A stretch of 14,394 nt of DNA, taken from positions 1-14,394 of the forward strand of contig QYQC01000119.1 in the NCBI GenBank assembly GCA_007280315.1. The letters run 5' to 3'. Made by a program: the position numbers and the translations under genes. The notes under the pieces are model-generated. The model worked only from the letters and a program-made list of their open reading frames with translations. It was not told where the DNA came from and ran no database searches. The first letter of the stretch is position 1; the number at the start of each line of letters is the position of its first letter. Below are positions 1 to 6,569 of the stretch, piece after piece. Source of the DNA: Betaproteobacteria bacterium (GTDB lineage Bacteria > Pseudomonadota > Gammaproteobacteria > Burkholderiales > SG8-39).

Positions 1-1
1 C

Positions 2-145
2 CTCCTGCGCCGCGAAATGACGCCGGACGAGGCGGGCGATGCGCTGCTCGATTGCATGTTCCGCACCGCCAACGGCCGTCTCACCGCGGCCGAGGCGCTG
101 GGGCATCGCGAGTTCGTGCTCACGCGTTTGTACGAAAGCGCTTAG
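2..145 (+). CDS. C-terminal end of a UxaA-family dehydratase/sulfo-lyase-like protein (partial)
   Basis: The 5' part lies outside the window; 47 codons and a TAG stop are visible. The tail contains TANGRLTAAEALGHREFVLT. The pattern 'xASG-x-x-T-x-A-E-x-x-G-H-x-E-F' is, as I remember the family, typical of the extreme C-terminus of UxaA-type altronate/galactarate dehydratases. The large subunit of (R)-sulfolactate sulfo-lyase (SuyB) belongs to the same family. Its place 69 bp upstream of an hpsN-like gene on the same strand would suit SuyB, which cuts sulfolactate to pyruvate and sulfite. A sugar-acid dehydratase is equally compatible with the visible residues. Family assignment is moderate; the SuyB reading is inference from context only. 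Confidence 0.5.
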   Translation, partial: LLRREMTPDEAGDALLDCMFRTANGRLTAAEALGHREFVLTRLYESA

Positions 146-214
146 GGACGATCAGACTCGATTGCGAAACGAAGTTCGATGAATTCAGCTTCCTATTATT
201 GAAAGGCAGCCGAC

Positions 215-1528
215 ATGTCAGTCACGTATTTGAAAAAAGCCAGCAAGACGGCAGAGACGGAAACGGCGACCGCGCAAAAGGTGGTCAAGGAAATGCTTGC
301 GGAAATCGAGCAACGCGGCGAAGTGGCGGTGCGTGAATACGCGCGCAAGCTGGACAAATGGGAAGGCGAGATCGTCATGTCGCCGGAAGCCATCGCCGCA
401 GCTATCAAGGATATTCCGGAAAGCGTCAAACGCGATATCGAATTTGCCTCCAAGCAGGTGTACGACTTCGCTGTTGCGCAAAAAAACAGCATGCTCGAAT
501 TTTCCACCGAGTTGCACCAGGGCGTAACCGCCGGACAGCGCGTGATCCCGGTCAATGTGGTCGGCTGCTATGCGCCATCGGGACGCTACGCCCATATTGC
601 CTCGGCCTACATGACTGTCGCCACCGCAAAAGCGGCGGGCGCAAAAACGATCATCGCCTGTTCCAGCCCGTATCGCGGCGGCGGCATGCATCCGTATCTG
701 CTGTATGCCTTCAAGACGGCGGGCGCAGACGTCATCATGACGCTGGGCGGTGTTCAGGCGATAGCGAGCATGGTTTATGGCCTGTTTACGGGTAAGCGGG
801 CTGATGTCGTCGTCGGTCCGGGCAACAAATTCGTAGCCGAGGCCAAACGCACGCTGTTTGGCAAAGTCGGCATCGACGTGTTCGCCGGCCCCTCGGAAGT
901 CGCGATCATTGCCGATGAGAGTGCGGATCCCGCCATAGTTGCCAGCGATCTGGTGGGCCAGGCCGAGCATGGTCACGAATCGCCCGCCTGGCTGTTTACC
1001 ACCAGCGTAGCCTTGGCCAACAAAGTCATCGATCTGGTTCCCGGGCTTATCGACAAGCTGCCGCCAACGGCCAGGGATGCCGCCGGTTCGGCCTGGCGGG
1101 ATTACGGCGAAGTCATTGTTTGCGGCTCGCGCGAGGAAATTGCGGAAATTTCAGACAAATACGCCAGCGAGCATCTCGAGGTTCATGCCAGGGATCTCGA
1201 TTGGTGGCTCGACAATCTGACTTGCTACGGCTCGCTGTTTCTTGGCGAGGAAACGACCGTGGCCTACGGCGACAAGGCCGCCGGCCCCAACCATGTGCTG
1301 CCTACCATGGGCGCTGCCCGCTATTCAGGCGGTCTGTCAGTGCACAAGTTCATGAAGGTGTTGACCTGGCAAAGGATGACGCGCGAAGCCAGTCGCGACA
1401 TCGGTTTGGTGACCGCCCGCATCAGCCGGCTGGAAGGCATGGAAGCGCATGCGCGTACCGCCGATGATCGTCTGCGCAAATACTATCCGGGCGGCAAGTT
1501 CGAAGCAGGCGCTCCGGTTGTAGTGTGA
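215..1528 (+). CDS. hpsN: HpsN-like sulfopropanediol 3-dehydrogenase (histidinol dehydrogenase family)
   Basis: This is a 437-residue member of the histidinol dehydrogenase family. The zinc ligands and catalytic residues of HisD are all recognisable: Q249 and H252 (in QAEHGHES), E319 and H320 (in SEHLE), D353, H360 (in GPNHVLPT) and H412. The family signature around GPGNKFVAEAKR and DVFAGPSE is also present. QAEHGHES, in place of the QAEHDP-type stretch of true HisD, is what I recall from the HpsN/catabolic branch. No other his gene is nearby; an SDR and a Zn-dehydrogenase gene follow at 10 and 9 bp, which is the hpsNOP order. HpsN oxidises (R)-DHPS in two NAD+-dependent steps to (R)-sulfolactate in the cytoplasm. 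The start is ATG 215, with AAAGG at 202-206 as a modest ribosome site. The assignment to DHPS rather than another polyol is inferred from gene order. Confidence 0.75.
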   Translation: MSVTYLKKASKTAETETATAQKVVKEMLAEIEQRGEVAVREYARKLDKWEGEIVMSPEAIAAAIKDIPESVKRDIEFASKQVYDFAVAQKNSMLEFSTELHQGVTAGQRVIPVNVVGCYAPSGRYAHIASAYMTVATAKAAGAKTIIACSSPYRGGGMHPYLLYAFKTAGADVIMTLGGVQAIASMVYGLFTGKRADVVVGPGNKFVAEAKRTLFGKVGIDVFAGPSEVAIIADESADPAIVASDLVGQAEHGHESPAWLFTTSVALANKVIDLVPGLIDKLPPTARDAAGSAWRDYGEVIVCGSREEIAEISDKYASEHLEVHARDLDWWLDNLTCYGSLFLGEETTVAYGDKAAGPNHVLPTMGAARYSGGLSVHKFMKVLTWQRMTREASRDIGLVTARISRLEGMEAHARTADDRLRKYYPGGKFEAGAPVVV

Positions 1529-1538
1529 AAGCGAAGCG

Positions 1539-2324
1539 ATGAACACCCTGCCCAGTAACGAGGTAACAGCCCTGTTCAATCTGCAGGGACGTCGGGCCTT
1601 GATCACTGGAGGCAGCCGCGGAATAGGCGCCGCGATCGCCTATGCGCTGGGGAAAGCCGGCGCGAAACTGATGCTGACGGCAACCGGCAAGGGATTGTCC
1701 CAGACCGCGGACAAGATGAAATCGGACGGCATTGACGTTGCGCGAACCATATCCGCAGACCTGGCGAGCCACGACGGAATACACAAGCTCGCCGATGCCG
1801 TTCGAACCGGCGGCGAACCGATCGACATTCTGGTCAACTGCGCCGGCGTCAATTTGCGCCAGAATTTCGCTGAAGTCACACCCGAAACCTGGGATACACA
1901 AATGCGGATGCATGTGGCCGCGCCGTTCTTTCTTACCCAGGCGCTGGCGCCGGGCATGAAACAGCGCGGCTGGGGGCGGATCATCAATATTGCCTCGCTG
2001 CAAAGTTACCGCGCTTTTTCCGATAGCGCGCCCTATGGCGCAGCCAAGGGCGGCATTGTGCAGCTTACGCGCGCAATCGCCCAGGAATGGTCGCGTCATG
2101 GCATCACCTGCAATGCCATCGGTCCCGGTTTTTTTCCGACCCAGCTTACTTCCGCTGTTTTCAACGATGAGGGTCTGGCGCTGAAACATGCCGGGCAGAC
2201 GGCCATTGGACGCAACGGGTTGATGACTGATCTGTACGGCCTCGCACTATTCCTTGCGAGCGACGCCTCCGCCTATATCACCGGTCAAACGATCATGCTC
2301 GACGGCGGCTATACGGCCAAATGA
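1539..2324 (+). CDS. hpsO: HpsO-like short-chain dehydrogenase (SDR family)
   Basis: A 261-residue classical SDR. It has the cofactor motif TGGSRGIG at residues 23-30, NCAG at 100-103, catalytic S153, and Y166-x-x-x-K170 (YGAAK). The C-terminal ITGQTIMLDGGYTAK is a standard SDR ending. It is cytoplasmic and NAD(P)-dependent. In the hps pathway HpsO oxidises the C2 hydroxyl of one DHPS enantiomer to the ketone, and HpsP handles the other enantiomer, so together they racemise the substrate for HpsN. It begins 10 bp after the hpsN-like stop and ends 9 bp before the next gene, so the three genes should share one transcript. The fold is certain. The substrate is inferred from the N-O-P order; related SDRs act on gluconate and other polyols. 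Confidence 0.7.
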   Translation: MNTLPSNEVTALFNLQGRRALITGGSRGIGAAIAYALGKAGAKLMLTATGKGLSQTADKMKSDGIDVARTISADLASHDGIHKLADAVRTGGEPIDILVNCAGVNLRQNFAEVTPETWDTQMRMHVAAPFFLTQALAPGMKQRGWGRIINIASLQSYRAFSDSAPYGAAKGGIVQLTRAIAQEWSRHGITCNAIGPGFFPTQLTSAVFNDEGLALKHAGQTAIGRNGLMTDLYGLALFLASDASAYITGQTIMLDGGYTAK

Positions 2325-2333
2325 GATAGAACT

Positions 2334-3347
2334 ATGCATGCTCTTGTCTATACCCAACCGAACGAAGTTCGCCTTCAGGATCGCCCCTATCCGGAGATGG
2401 CCGACGGAGAGGTAATCATCAAGATCGAAGCGGCGGGGATTTGCGGCAGCGACATGCACGCCTACCACGGCCACGATCCAAGGCGAAACCCGGGCCTGGT
2501 ACTGGGCCATGAATTTGCCGGCACGGTCATCGAAAGCCGGGATACTTCGATTGCCGTCGGTGATCGGGTCTCGGGCAATCCCTCGATCACCTGCGGGGTC
2601 TGCGACAACTGTCTGCAGGGACGCAGCAATTTGTGCAGCGACCGCACCATGGTCGGCATGACCCGGCCGGGCGCGTTTGCCGAATTCATGAGCATTCCCG
2701 CAGCCTCGCTCATCAAGCTGCCGGGCGAACTGGCGACCGATGCCGCGGCACTTACGGAACCAGCGGCGACCGCACTGCATGCGATCAACCTGGCGCAGCG
2801 TGCGCTTTACCGGCCGGTGCAGGAAGGCCGGGTCCTGATACTGGGCGGTGGGGCGATCGGGATGCTTGCAGCGCTGCTGCTTACGCACTACGGCGTGGAT
2901 CGATTGGCGGTCGTCGAATTGAATGCCAAACGAAGTCAGTCGATACGCGATCACGTCGGTTGCGAGGTGCTGGATACGACCAAGACGGCAGTGACCGCGT
3001 CTGCCTATGATCTGGTGCTCGATTGCGTGGGGGCGGCGGCAACGCGCAAGGCCGCTTTCTTCGCTGTAAAGCCTGGCGGCGCCATCGTGCATATCGGGTT
3101 GCAGGATTGGGCCAGCGAGATAGACATGCGCAAGCTCACTTTGGGTGAGATTACATTGGTGGGCGCTTTCATCTATACGCTGGCGGACATGCGCGCAACG
3201 GTGGACCTGCTGCGCCAAGGCGTGTTCGGCGATCTGGCCTGGGTGGAGAAGCGCAGTCTTGCCGATGGTCCGGCAGCCTTTAGCGATTTGCATCATGGCA
3301 GGACGGCTGCAGCCAAGGTGCTGTTGAAACCAGGTTCAACCGAATGA
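2334..3347 (+). CDS. hpsP: HpsP-like zinc-dependent alcohol dehydrogenase (MDR family)
   Basis: A 337-residue medium-chain dehydrogenase. The catalytic zinc ligands are C37 (GICGSD) and H59-E60 (GHEFAG). The structural zinc lobe has four cysteines: C87, C90, C93 and C101. A Rossmann motif GGGAIG lies at about 171-176. The length is normal for the threonine/sorbitol dehydrogenase-like branch. By position it matches HpsP, the second DHPS 2-dehydrogenase, acting with the upstream SDR on opposite stereoisomers. Bases 3261-3341 (ADGPAAFSDL onward) recur in decayed form at 6187-6267 with 59 of 81 bases identical by hand count and no gaps; most differences are at third codon positions. This copy is intact. 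Activity on DHPS is inferred from gene order, not shown by the sequence. Confidence 0.7.
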   Translation: MHALVYTQPNEVRLQDRPYPEMADGEVIIKIEAAGICGSDMHAYHGHDPRRNPGLVLGHEFAGTVIESRDTSIAVGDRVSGNPSITCGVCDNCLQGRSNLCSDRTMVGMTRPGAFAEFMSIPAASLIKLPGELATDAAALTEPAATALHAINLAQRALYRPVQEGRVLILGGGAIGMLAALLLTHYGVDRLAVVELNAKRSQSIRDHVGCEVLDTTKTAVTASAYDLVLDCVGAAATRKAAFFAVKPGGAIVHIGLQDWASEIDMRKLTLGEITLVGAFIYTLADMRATVDLLRQGVFGDLAWVEKRSLADGPAAFSDLHHGRTAAAKVLLKPGSTE

Positions 3348-3367
3348 TTTGTTTCGGAGGAGCAGGC

Positions 3368-3502
3368 GTGACCGACCAACGCAACGGCGGAGGAAACTGT
3401 TCGCTGCGCGCCGGACTGCATTTCGTCAATGTCGCGTCCCGCGGCGTTTCGGCACTGCGGGACCAGTCAGTCACCCGCATCGCGCTTGAGGCGAGAACTT
3501 AG
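3368..3502 (+). pseudogene. Broken 5' copy of the small TRAP-linked membrane-protein gene
   Basis: A GTG at 3368 follows an excellent ribosome site (GGAGGAG, 3356-3362) and opens a 44-codon frame. Its first part aligns with the intact small gene at 6294. VTDQRNG matches MTDNRNG; then come shared AGL, a 12-base deletion, and FVNVAxR. By hand count 53 of 75 aligned bases agree outside the deletion. After about base 3442 the similarity stops, and the frame runs into TAG with no second membrane helix. Half of the first hydrophobic segment is lost, so a working product is unlikely, although the strong ribosome site means a short peptide could still be made. It lies 20 bp after the hpsP-like gene, just as the intact copy follows the hpsP relic at 6294. 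Confidence 0.75.
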
Positions 3503-3512
3503 GGGATTTGGG

Positions 3513-4991
3513 ATGAGCACGAAACCTAACATCATCTTTATCCTGACCGACCAGCAACGCGCCGACACGGTGAACGCACTCGGCGCGCATTGGATGCACA
3601 CGCCGCACATCGACAGGCTCGTACGCGAAGGTTTCGCCTTTACCAACTGCTTCGTCACCTCGCCCGTGTGCGTGGCGTCGCGCGCAAGCCTTTTCACCGG
3701 TATGTATCCGCATGCGGGCGGCGTTTTCAAGAATTTCCAACGCTGGAGTCCCACCTGGGTGCAATGGCTGGCCGACGCCGGGTACCACTGCGTCAATATC
3801 GGCAAAATGCACATCAACCCATACGGCGATCCGGGGGGATTTCACCAGCGCTTTGTCGTCGAAAACAAAGACCGACCGCTGTTCCTCGGCGAGCATGATC
3901 GCGCATTCTACGATGAATGGGACAAGGCGCTGCACGCGCGCAGACTCAGCAAGCCCAGTCGCTACCTGCGTTATGCAGCCGACGCTGATGCCTACCGGAA
4001 AGCGCTGGGCGCATTCGTTTGGGATTTGCCCGACGAACTGCATTCCGACAACTTCGTAGGCGACCATGTTCTTTGGTGGCTGGAAGACCGCAAGGCGACA
4101 AGCCCTTTGTTTCTTCAGATCGGCTTTCCCGGCCCGCATCCGCCCTACGATCCCGTCGCGGAGCATTTGCGCCGTTACGCGTCAGTTGATATCCCGGTGC
4201 CGGAATTTACGCCCGCGGAGGAAGCGCTGCAGCCGCGCGCGCAGGCCGTACTGCGTCAGAACATGATCACCAACAATTTCGATTCGATCGCGTGGAAACA
4301 TCGGCCGGACCGGACCGAACTTCTGCGCATTCGCCGTCATTACGCCGCGAACGTGACCATGATTGACGAGAAAATCGGTCAGATCATGGAAACCCTGGAG
4401 CGCAAGGGTTATCTGGACAACGCACTCGTCATCGTTTCGTCCGACCATGCGGACGCGCTCGGCGACCACGGCCACATTCAGAAATGGACGATGTACGACA
4501 GCGTGGAGCGCGTGCCACTCGTCATCTGGTCGCCCGGGCGCATCCGCGGCGGTGGCCGCAGCGATAGTCTGGTGCAGCTGATGGACATTGCGCCGACCTT
4601 GCTCGACGCGGCCGGTGTGTCGACTCCGGGAAACTGGGAGGCGCGTTCGCTGTGGCCGGTACTGCGCGGGGAACTGCCGTCAATTCGGGATGTCGTCTAC
4701 GCCGAACTGGCGCGCGATCACATCCAGACCGGCGCGGAGTACATCGTCATGCGGCGTGACCGGGATTGGAAGCTCGTCTACTACCTGGACGAACCGGACG
4801 GCGAACTGTTCGATCTCAAGGCGGATCCGGAGGAGAAGAACAATCTGTGGTTCTCTGCCGAACATCGCGAACGGCGCGACGCGCTCGTGAATGACCTGCT
4901 CGTATGGTCAATGCGCTCGACGCTTCAGTCGCGCATGCAGCCATCGAGGGAACCTCAACCCGGAATGCTGCTGCAGAAAAAGGACAGTTGA
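3513..4991 (+). CDS. Cytoplasmic type I (formylglycine) sulfatase
   Basis: Alkaline-phosphatase-superfamily sulfatase, 492 residues from ATG 3513. An in-frame ATG at 3429 would add 28 residues that overlap the degenerate region and do not look like a sulfatase N-terminus, whereas MSTKPNIIFILTDQQR is the normal one. Metal and active-site residues visible are D13, the modification site C53-V-A-S-R57 (variant (C/S)xAxR in place of CxPSR), D311-H312 in SSDHADALGDH, and K324. C53 would be converted to formylglycine, and the enzyme would hydrolyse a sulfate ester. There is no signal peptide, so it acts in the cytoplasm like choline sulfatase and needs an imported substrate. A receptor gene follows 50 bp later. 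The substrate cannot be read from the sequence. Phosphonate or phosphate monoester hydrolases in the same superfamily are the alternative. Confidence 0.85.
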   Translation: MSTKPNIIFILTDQQRADTVNALGAHWMHTPHIDRLVREGFAFTNCFVTSPVCVASRASLFTGMYPHAGGVFKNFQRWSPTWVQWLADAGYHCVNIGKMHINPYGDPGGFHQRFVVENKDRPLFLGEHDRAFYDEWDKALHARRLSKPSRYLRYAADADAYRKALGAFVWDLPDELHSDNFVGDHVLWWLEDRKATSPLFLQIGFPGPHPPYDPVAEHLRRYASVDIPVPEFTPAEEALQPRAQAVLRQNMITNNFDSIAWKHRPDRTELLRIRRHYAANVTMIDEKIGQIMETLERKGYLDNALVIVSSDHADALGDHGHIQKWTMYDSVERVPLVIWSPGRIRGGGRSDSLVQLMDIAPTLLDAAGVSTPGNWEARSLWPVLRGELPSIRDVVYAELARDHIQTGAEYIVMRRDRDWKLVYYLDEPDGELFDLKADPEEKNNLWFSAEHRERRDALVNDLLVWSMRSTLQSRMQPSREPQPGMLLQKKDS

Positions 4992-5032
4992 CCGAAGGGC
5001 GGCGCGCGACAGGTGAACGACAGATAACAATT

Positions 5033-5038
5033 GGAGGA
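5033..5038 (+). promoter_or_regulatory. Ribosome binding site fixing the tctC start
   Basis: GGAGGA lies 3 bases before ATG 5042 and 6 bases before ATG 5045. The open frame extends back to 4904 inside the sulfatase gene, but this site and the signal peptide that follows place the start at 5042/5045. The exact ATG of the pair is uncertain. Confidence 0.65.
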
Positions 5039-5041
5039 CAC

Positions 5042-6067
5042 ATGATGCACGAACGGCAAACTGGAATCCGAGGGCACATGAGAAACGCAAGTCGTCACGT
5101 TGCGGCCGCGCTCTGGCGCTTTCTTTTTCTTTTTGTATTGGCTGCGGGCGTGGTCAGCCCCGCGCTTGCATTTCCGACGAAAATTGTGACGCTCGTGGTG
5201 CCATTCCCTCCGGGGGGCGTGGTGGACATCGTAGGTCGCCTGCTCGCGGACAAGCTCGGGACGCAGCTCGGAGCAAAGGTGATCGTCGAAAATCGCCCCG
5301 GCGCGGGTGGAACTCTGGGGGCGGCATTCGTTGCCCGCGCGGAGCCAGATGGTTACACGCTCCTGGTCGGTGGCGCGGCGACGCATGTGTTTTCGCCGCT
5401 GATCTTTCCGGATGTTCCCTACGATCCGGTGAAAAGTTTCGCGCCCGTCATCCAACTGACCTCCGGCCCGCTGGTTCTCGTCGTCCCGCAGAATTCGCCC
5501 GTGACCACGTTTCCTGAGTTCGAGAATTTCGTGCGCCGCGAAGGCGAACGCCTGAATTACGCCAGCAACGGTCCCGGCACCTTCCCCCACCTCGCGGCAG
5601 AGCTCTACAGACAGGCGACCGGAGCGAAATTCACCCACATCCCCTACTCCGGCGGCCCAAAAGCAATACTCGCCACAGTAACCAACGAGGACGGTTTCTC
5701 GATTAACCATATCCCGAACATTTTGGGAATGGTCAAGGCCGGCAAGCTCAGAGCCATTGCGTCGACCGGACGCAAGCGTTCACAGAGCTTTCCGGATCTG
5801 CCTACATTTGCCGAGTCAGGCCTCGCAGGATTCGAGACGAGCGCGTGGTTCGCTATCTACGCGCCCGCAGGAACGCCCAAAACAGTTATCGAGAAGCTCA
5901 ATACGGAAGCAGCAAAGGCCCTGAATTCCCGCGATCTTCGCGACAAACTAGCCGTGCAAGGCGACGAGACGGTGGGCGGATCGCCGGAGGATCTGGCTGC
6001 CTACCTAAAGGCCGAACTCGCAAAATGGCCCGCTGTCATCAAGGCAGCCAATGTCACGGCCAAATAG
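5042..6067 (+). CDS. Orphan TctC/Bug-family periplasmic solute receptor
   Basis: About 341 residues. After a short basic leader comes a hydrophobic segment (LWRFLFLFVLAAGVV) and a likely signal-peptidase site after SPALA, giving a mature start at FPTKIVTLVVPFPPGG. The motif VPFPPGGVVDIVGRLLADKL, then VENRPGAGGTLGA and DGYTLLVGG are hallmarks of tripartite tricarboxylate receptors (Bug family). These bind small carboxylates or related ligands in the periplasm. No tctA or tctB membrane gene is in the window, so it is an orphan receptor, as is common in Bordetella-like genomes. It sits 50 bp after the sulfatase gene and probably shares its transcript. Its ligand may be the sulfatase substrate or product; that is inference. 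Family assignment is firm. Confidence 0.9.
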   Translation: MMHERQTGIRGHMRNASRHVAAALWRFLFLFVLAAGVVSPALAFPTKIVTLVVPFPPGGVVDIVGRLLADKLGTQLGAKVIVENRPGAGGTLGAAFVARAEPDGYTLLVGGAATHVFSPLIFPDVPYDPVKSFAPVIQLTSGPLVLVVPQNSPVTTFPEFENFVRREGERLNYASNGPGTFPHLAAELYRQATGAKFTHIPYSGGPKAILATVTNEDGFSINHIPNILGMVKAGKLRAIASTGRKRSQSFPDLPTFAESGLAGFETSAWFAIYAPAGTPKTVIEKLNTEAAKALNSRDLRDKLAVQGDETVGGSPEDLAAYLKAELAKWPAVIKAANVTAK

Positions 6068-6143
6068 CTTTGTTGCGTAGATCGAGGCGGTGTTCCTTTC
6101 CATGGCGGATGAAACCAGGCCCGGCGGATCGACCTTCGCAGGC

Positions 6144-6166
6144 CCGGGTTGGGAGAAATAACCCGG
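6144..6166 (+). other. Hairpin enclosing a ribosome-site-like loop
   Basis: CCGGGTT (6144-6150) pairs perfectly with AACCCGG (6160-6166). The 9-base loop carries GGGAG, and an ATG follows at 6167. It lies immediately upstream of the hpsP relic. No T-run follows, so it is a poor terminator. It may be a leftover translational control element or chance pairing in GC-rich DNA. Confidence 0.35.
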
Positions 6167-6297
6167 ATGTATGCTCTTATCTATATGCTGACGGACCGGC
6201 GGCTTTCAGCGATCTGCGTCACGGCGGGATTGCCGCGGCAACAGTGCCGTTGAAACCAAGCTGCACCAAGCGACTGGAATTGAAGGAACCGAAATGA
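6167..6297 (+). pseudogene. 3'-end relic of a second hpsP-like gene
   Basis: In the frame ending at the TGA of 6295-6297, the translation reads ADGPAAFSDLRHGG, then AAAT and LKPS. It matches the C-terminus of the intact HpsP-like protein (ADGPAAFSDLHHGR, AAAK, LKPG). Bases 6187-6267 and 3261-3341 agree at 59 of 81 positions with no gap. Upstream, ATG 6167 opens MYALIY, which resembles the intact start MHALVY (17 of 20 bases), but this stretch could also derive from the internal FIYTLAD segment (20 of 28 bases). It is in a different frame from the C-terminal part, so about 0.9 kb or a smaller internal piece is missing and the gene is dead. Its stop overlaps the ATG of the next gene (ATGA), suggesting the parent gene was translationally coupled to it. 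Confidence 0.8.
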
Positions 6298-6569
6298 CTG
6301 ATAATCGCAATGGCGCTCGAAAGTGGTTCATGCTCGCGGGGCTGTTCACCGGATTGTTTTTCGTCAATGTCGCACTTCGCATGCTGTTCATCAAGCTGGG
6401 CATCGCTATCTGGCGCCTCGGCGACGTCGGCGAGTTTTTGCTGGTTCTCGCCGCCATGGTGTTTTTTGTTTCTGGCCTGCTCTCCATAGAAGAGAAACGC
6501 CGGAATCTTAGGCTTGACTCACTAACCACGACCCTGAAGGAGGAACTACATGAGCACCCCCAAAATTAA
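6294..6569 (+). CDS. Small two-helix membrane protein, TRAP-linked, function unknown
   Basis: 91 residues. It has a basic N-terminus (NRNGARKW), a hydrophobic segment at about 12-30 and another at about 46-65, then a charged tail (EEKRRN, LKEELHEHPQ). Topology is probably two inner-membrane helices with both ends on the cytoplasmic side. I do not recognise the family. It overlaps the TRAP receptor gene by 20 bases and is overlapped at its own start by the hpsP relic (ATGA), so it belongs to the same translational unit. A decayed copy of its start follows the intact hpsP-like gene at 3368, which means the hpsP-small gene pairing occurs twice and was probably a stable unit. A role as accessory to the TRAP system is only inference from linkage. 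Confidence 0.75.
   Translation: MTDNRNGARKWFMLAGLFTGLFFVNVALRMLFIKLGIAIWRLGDVGEFLLVLAAMVFFVSGLLSIEEKRRNLRLDSLTTTLKEELHEHPQN
6537..6544 (+). promoter_or_regulatory. Strong ribosome binding site of the TRAP receptor gene
   Basis: AAGGAGGA is a near-perfect match to the anti-SD sequence, 5 bases before ATG 6550. It lies inside the end of the small membrane-protein gene and supports the start chosen for the receptor and its high expression. Confidence 0.7.

Noticed and set aside
215..1528. True histidinol dehydrogenase (HisD) of histidine biosynthesis
   Set aside because: No his genes nearby; an SDR and a Zn-dehydrogenase gene follow in hpsNOP order, and the QAEHGHES region looks like the catabolic branch.
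2247..3296. 349-codon minus-strand frame opposite hpsP
   Set aside because: Low-complexity shadow with no recognisable motif; the plus strand has all zinc and cofactor motifs of an MDR enzyme.
3429..3512. Extended N-terminus of the sulfatase
   Set aside because: These 28 codons overlap the small-gene relic and precede a canonical sulfatase start at 3513 with AGGGG upstream.
6056..6065. ACGGCCAAAT shared by the ends of tctC and the hpsO-like gene (2313-2322) as a recombination site
   Set aside because: Only 10 bases, both encoding a TAK C-terminus in GC-rich DNA; flanks do not match, so chance is likely.
6116..6147. Direct repeat CAGGCCCGG at 6116-6124 and 6139-6147 as an attachment or insertion site
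   Set aside because: Nine GC-rich bases with no mobile gene nearby and no third copy; not supportable as a mobile-element end.
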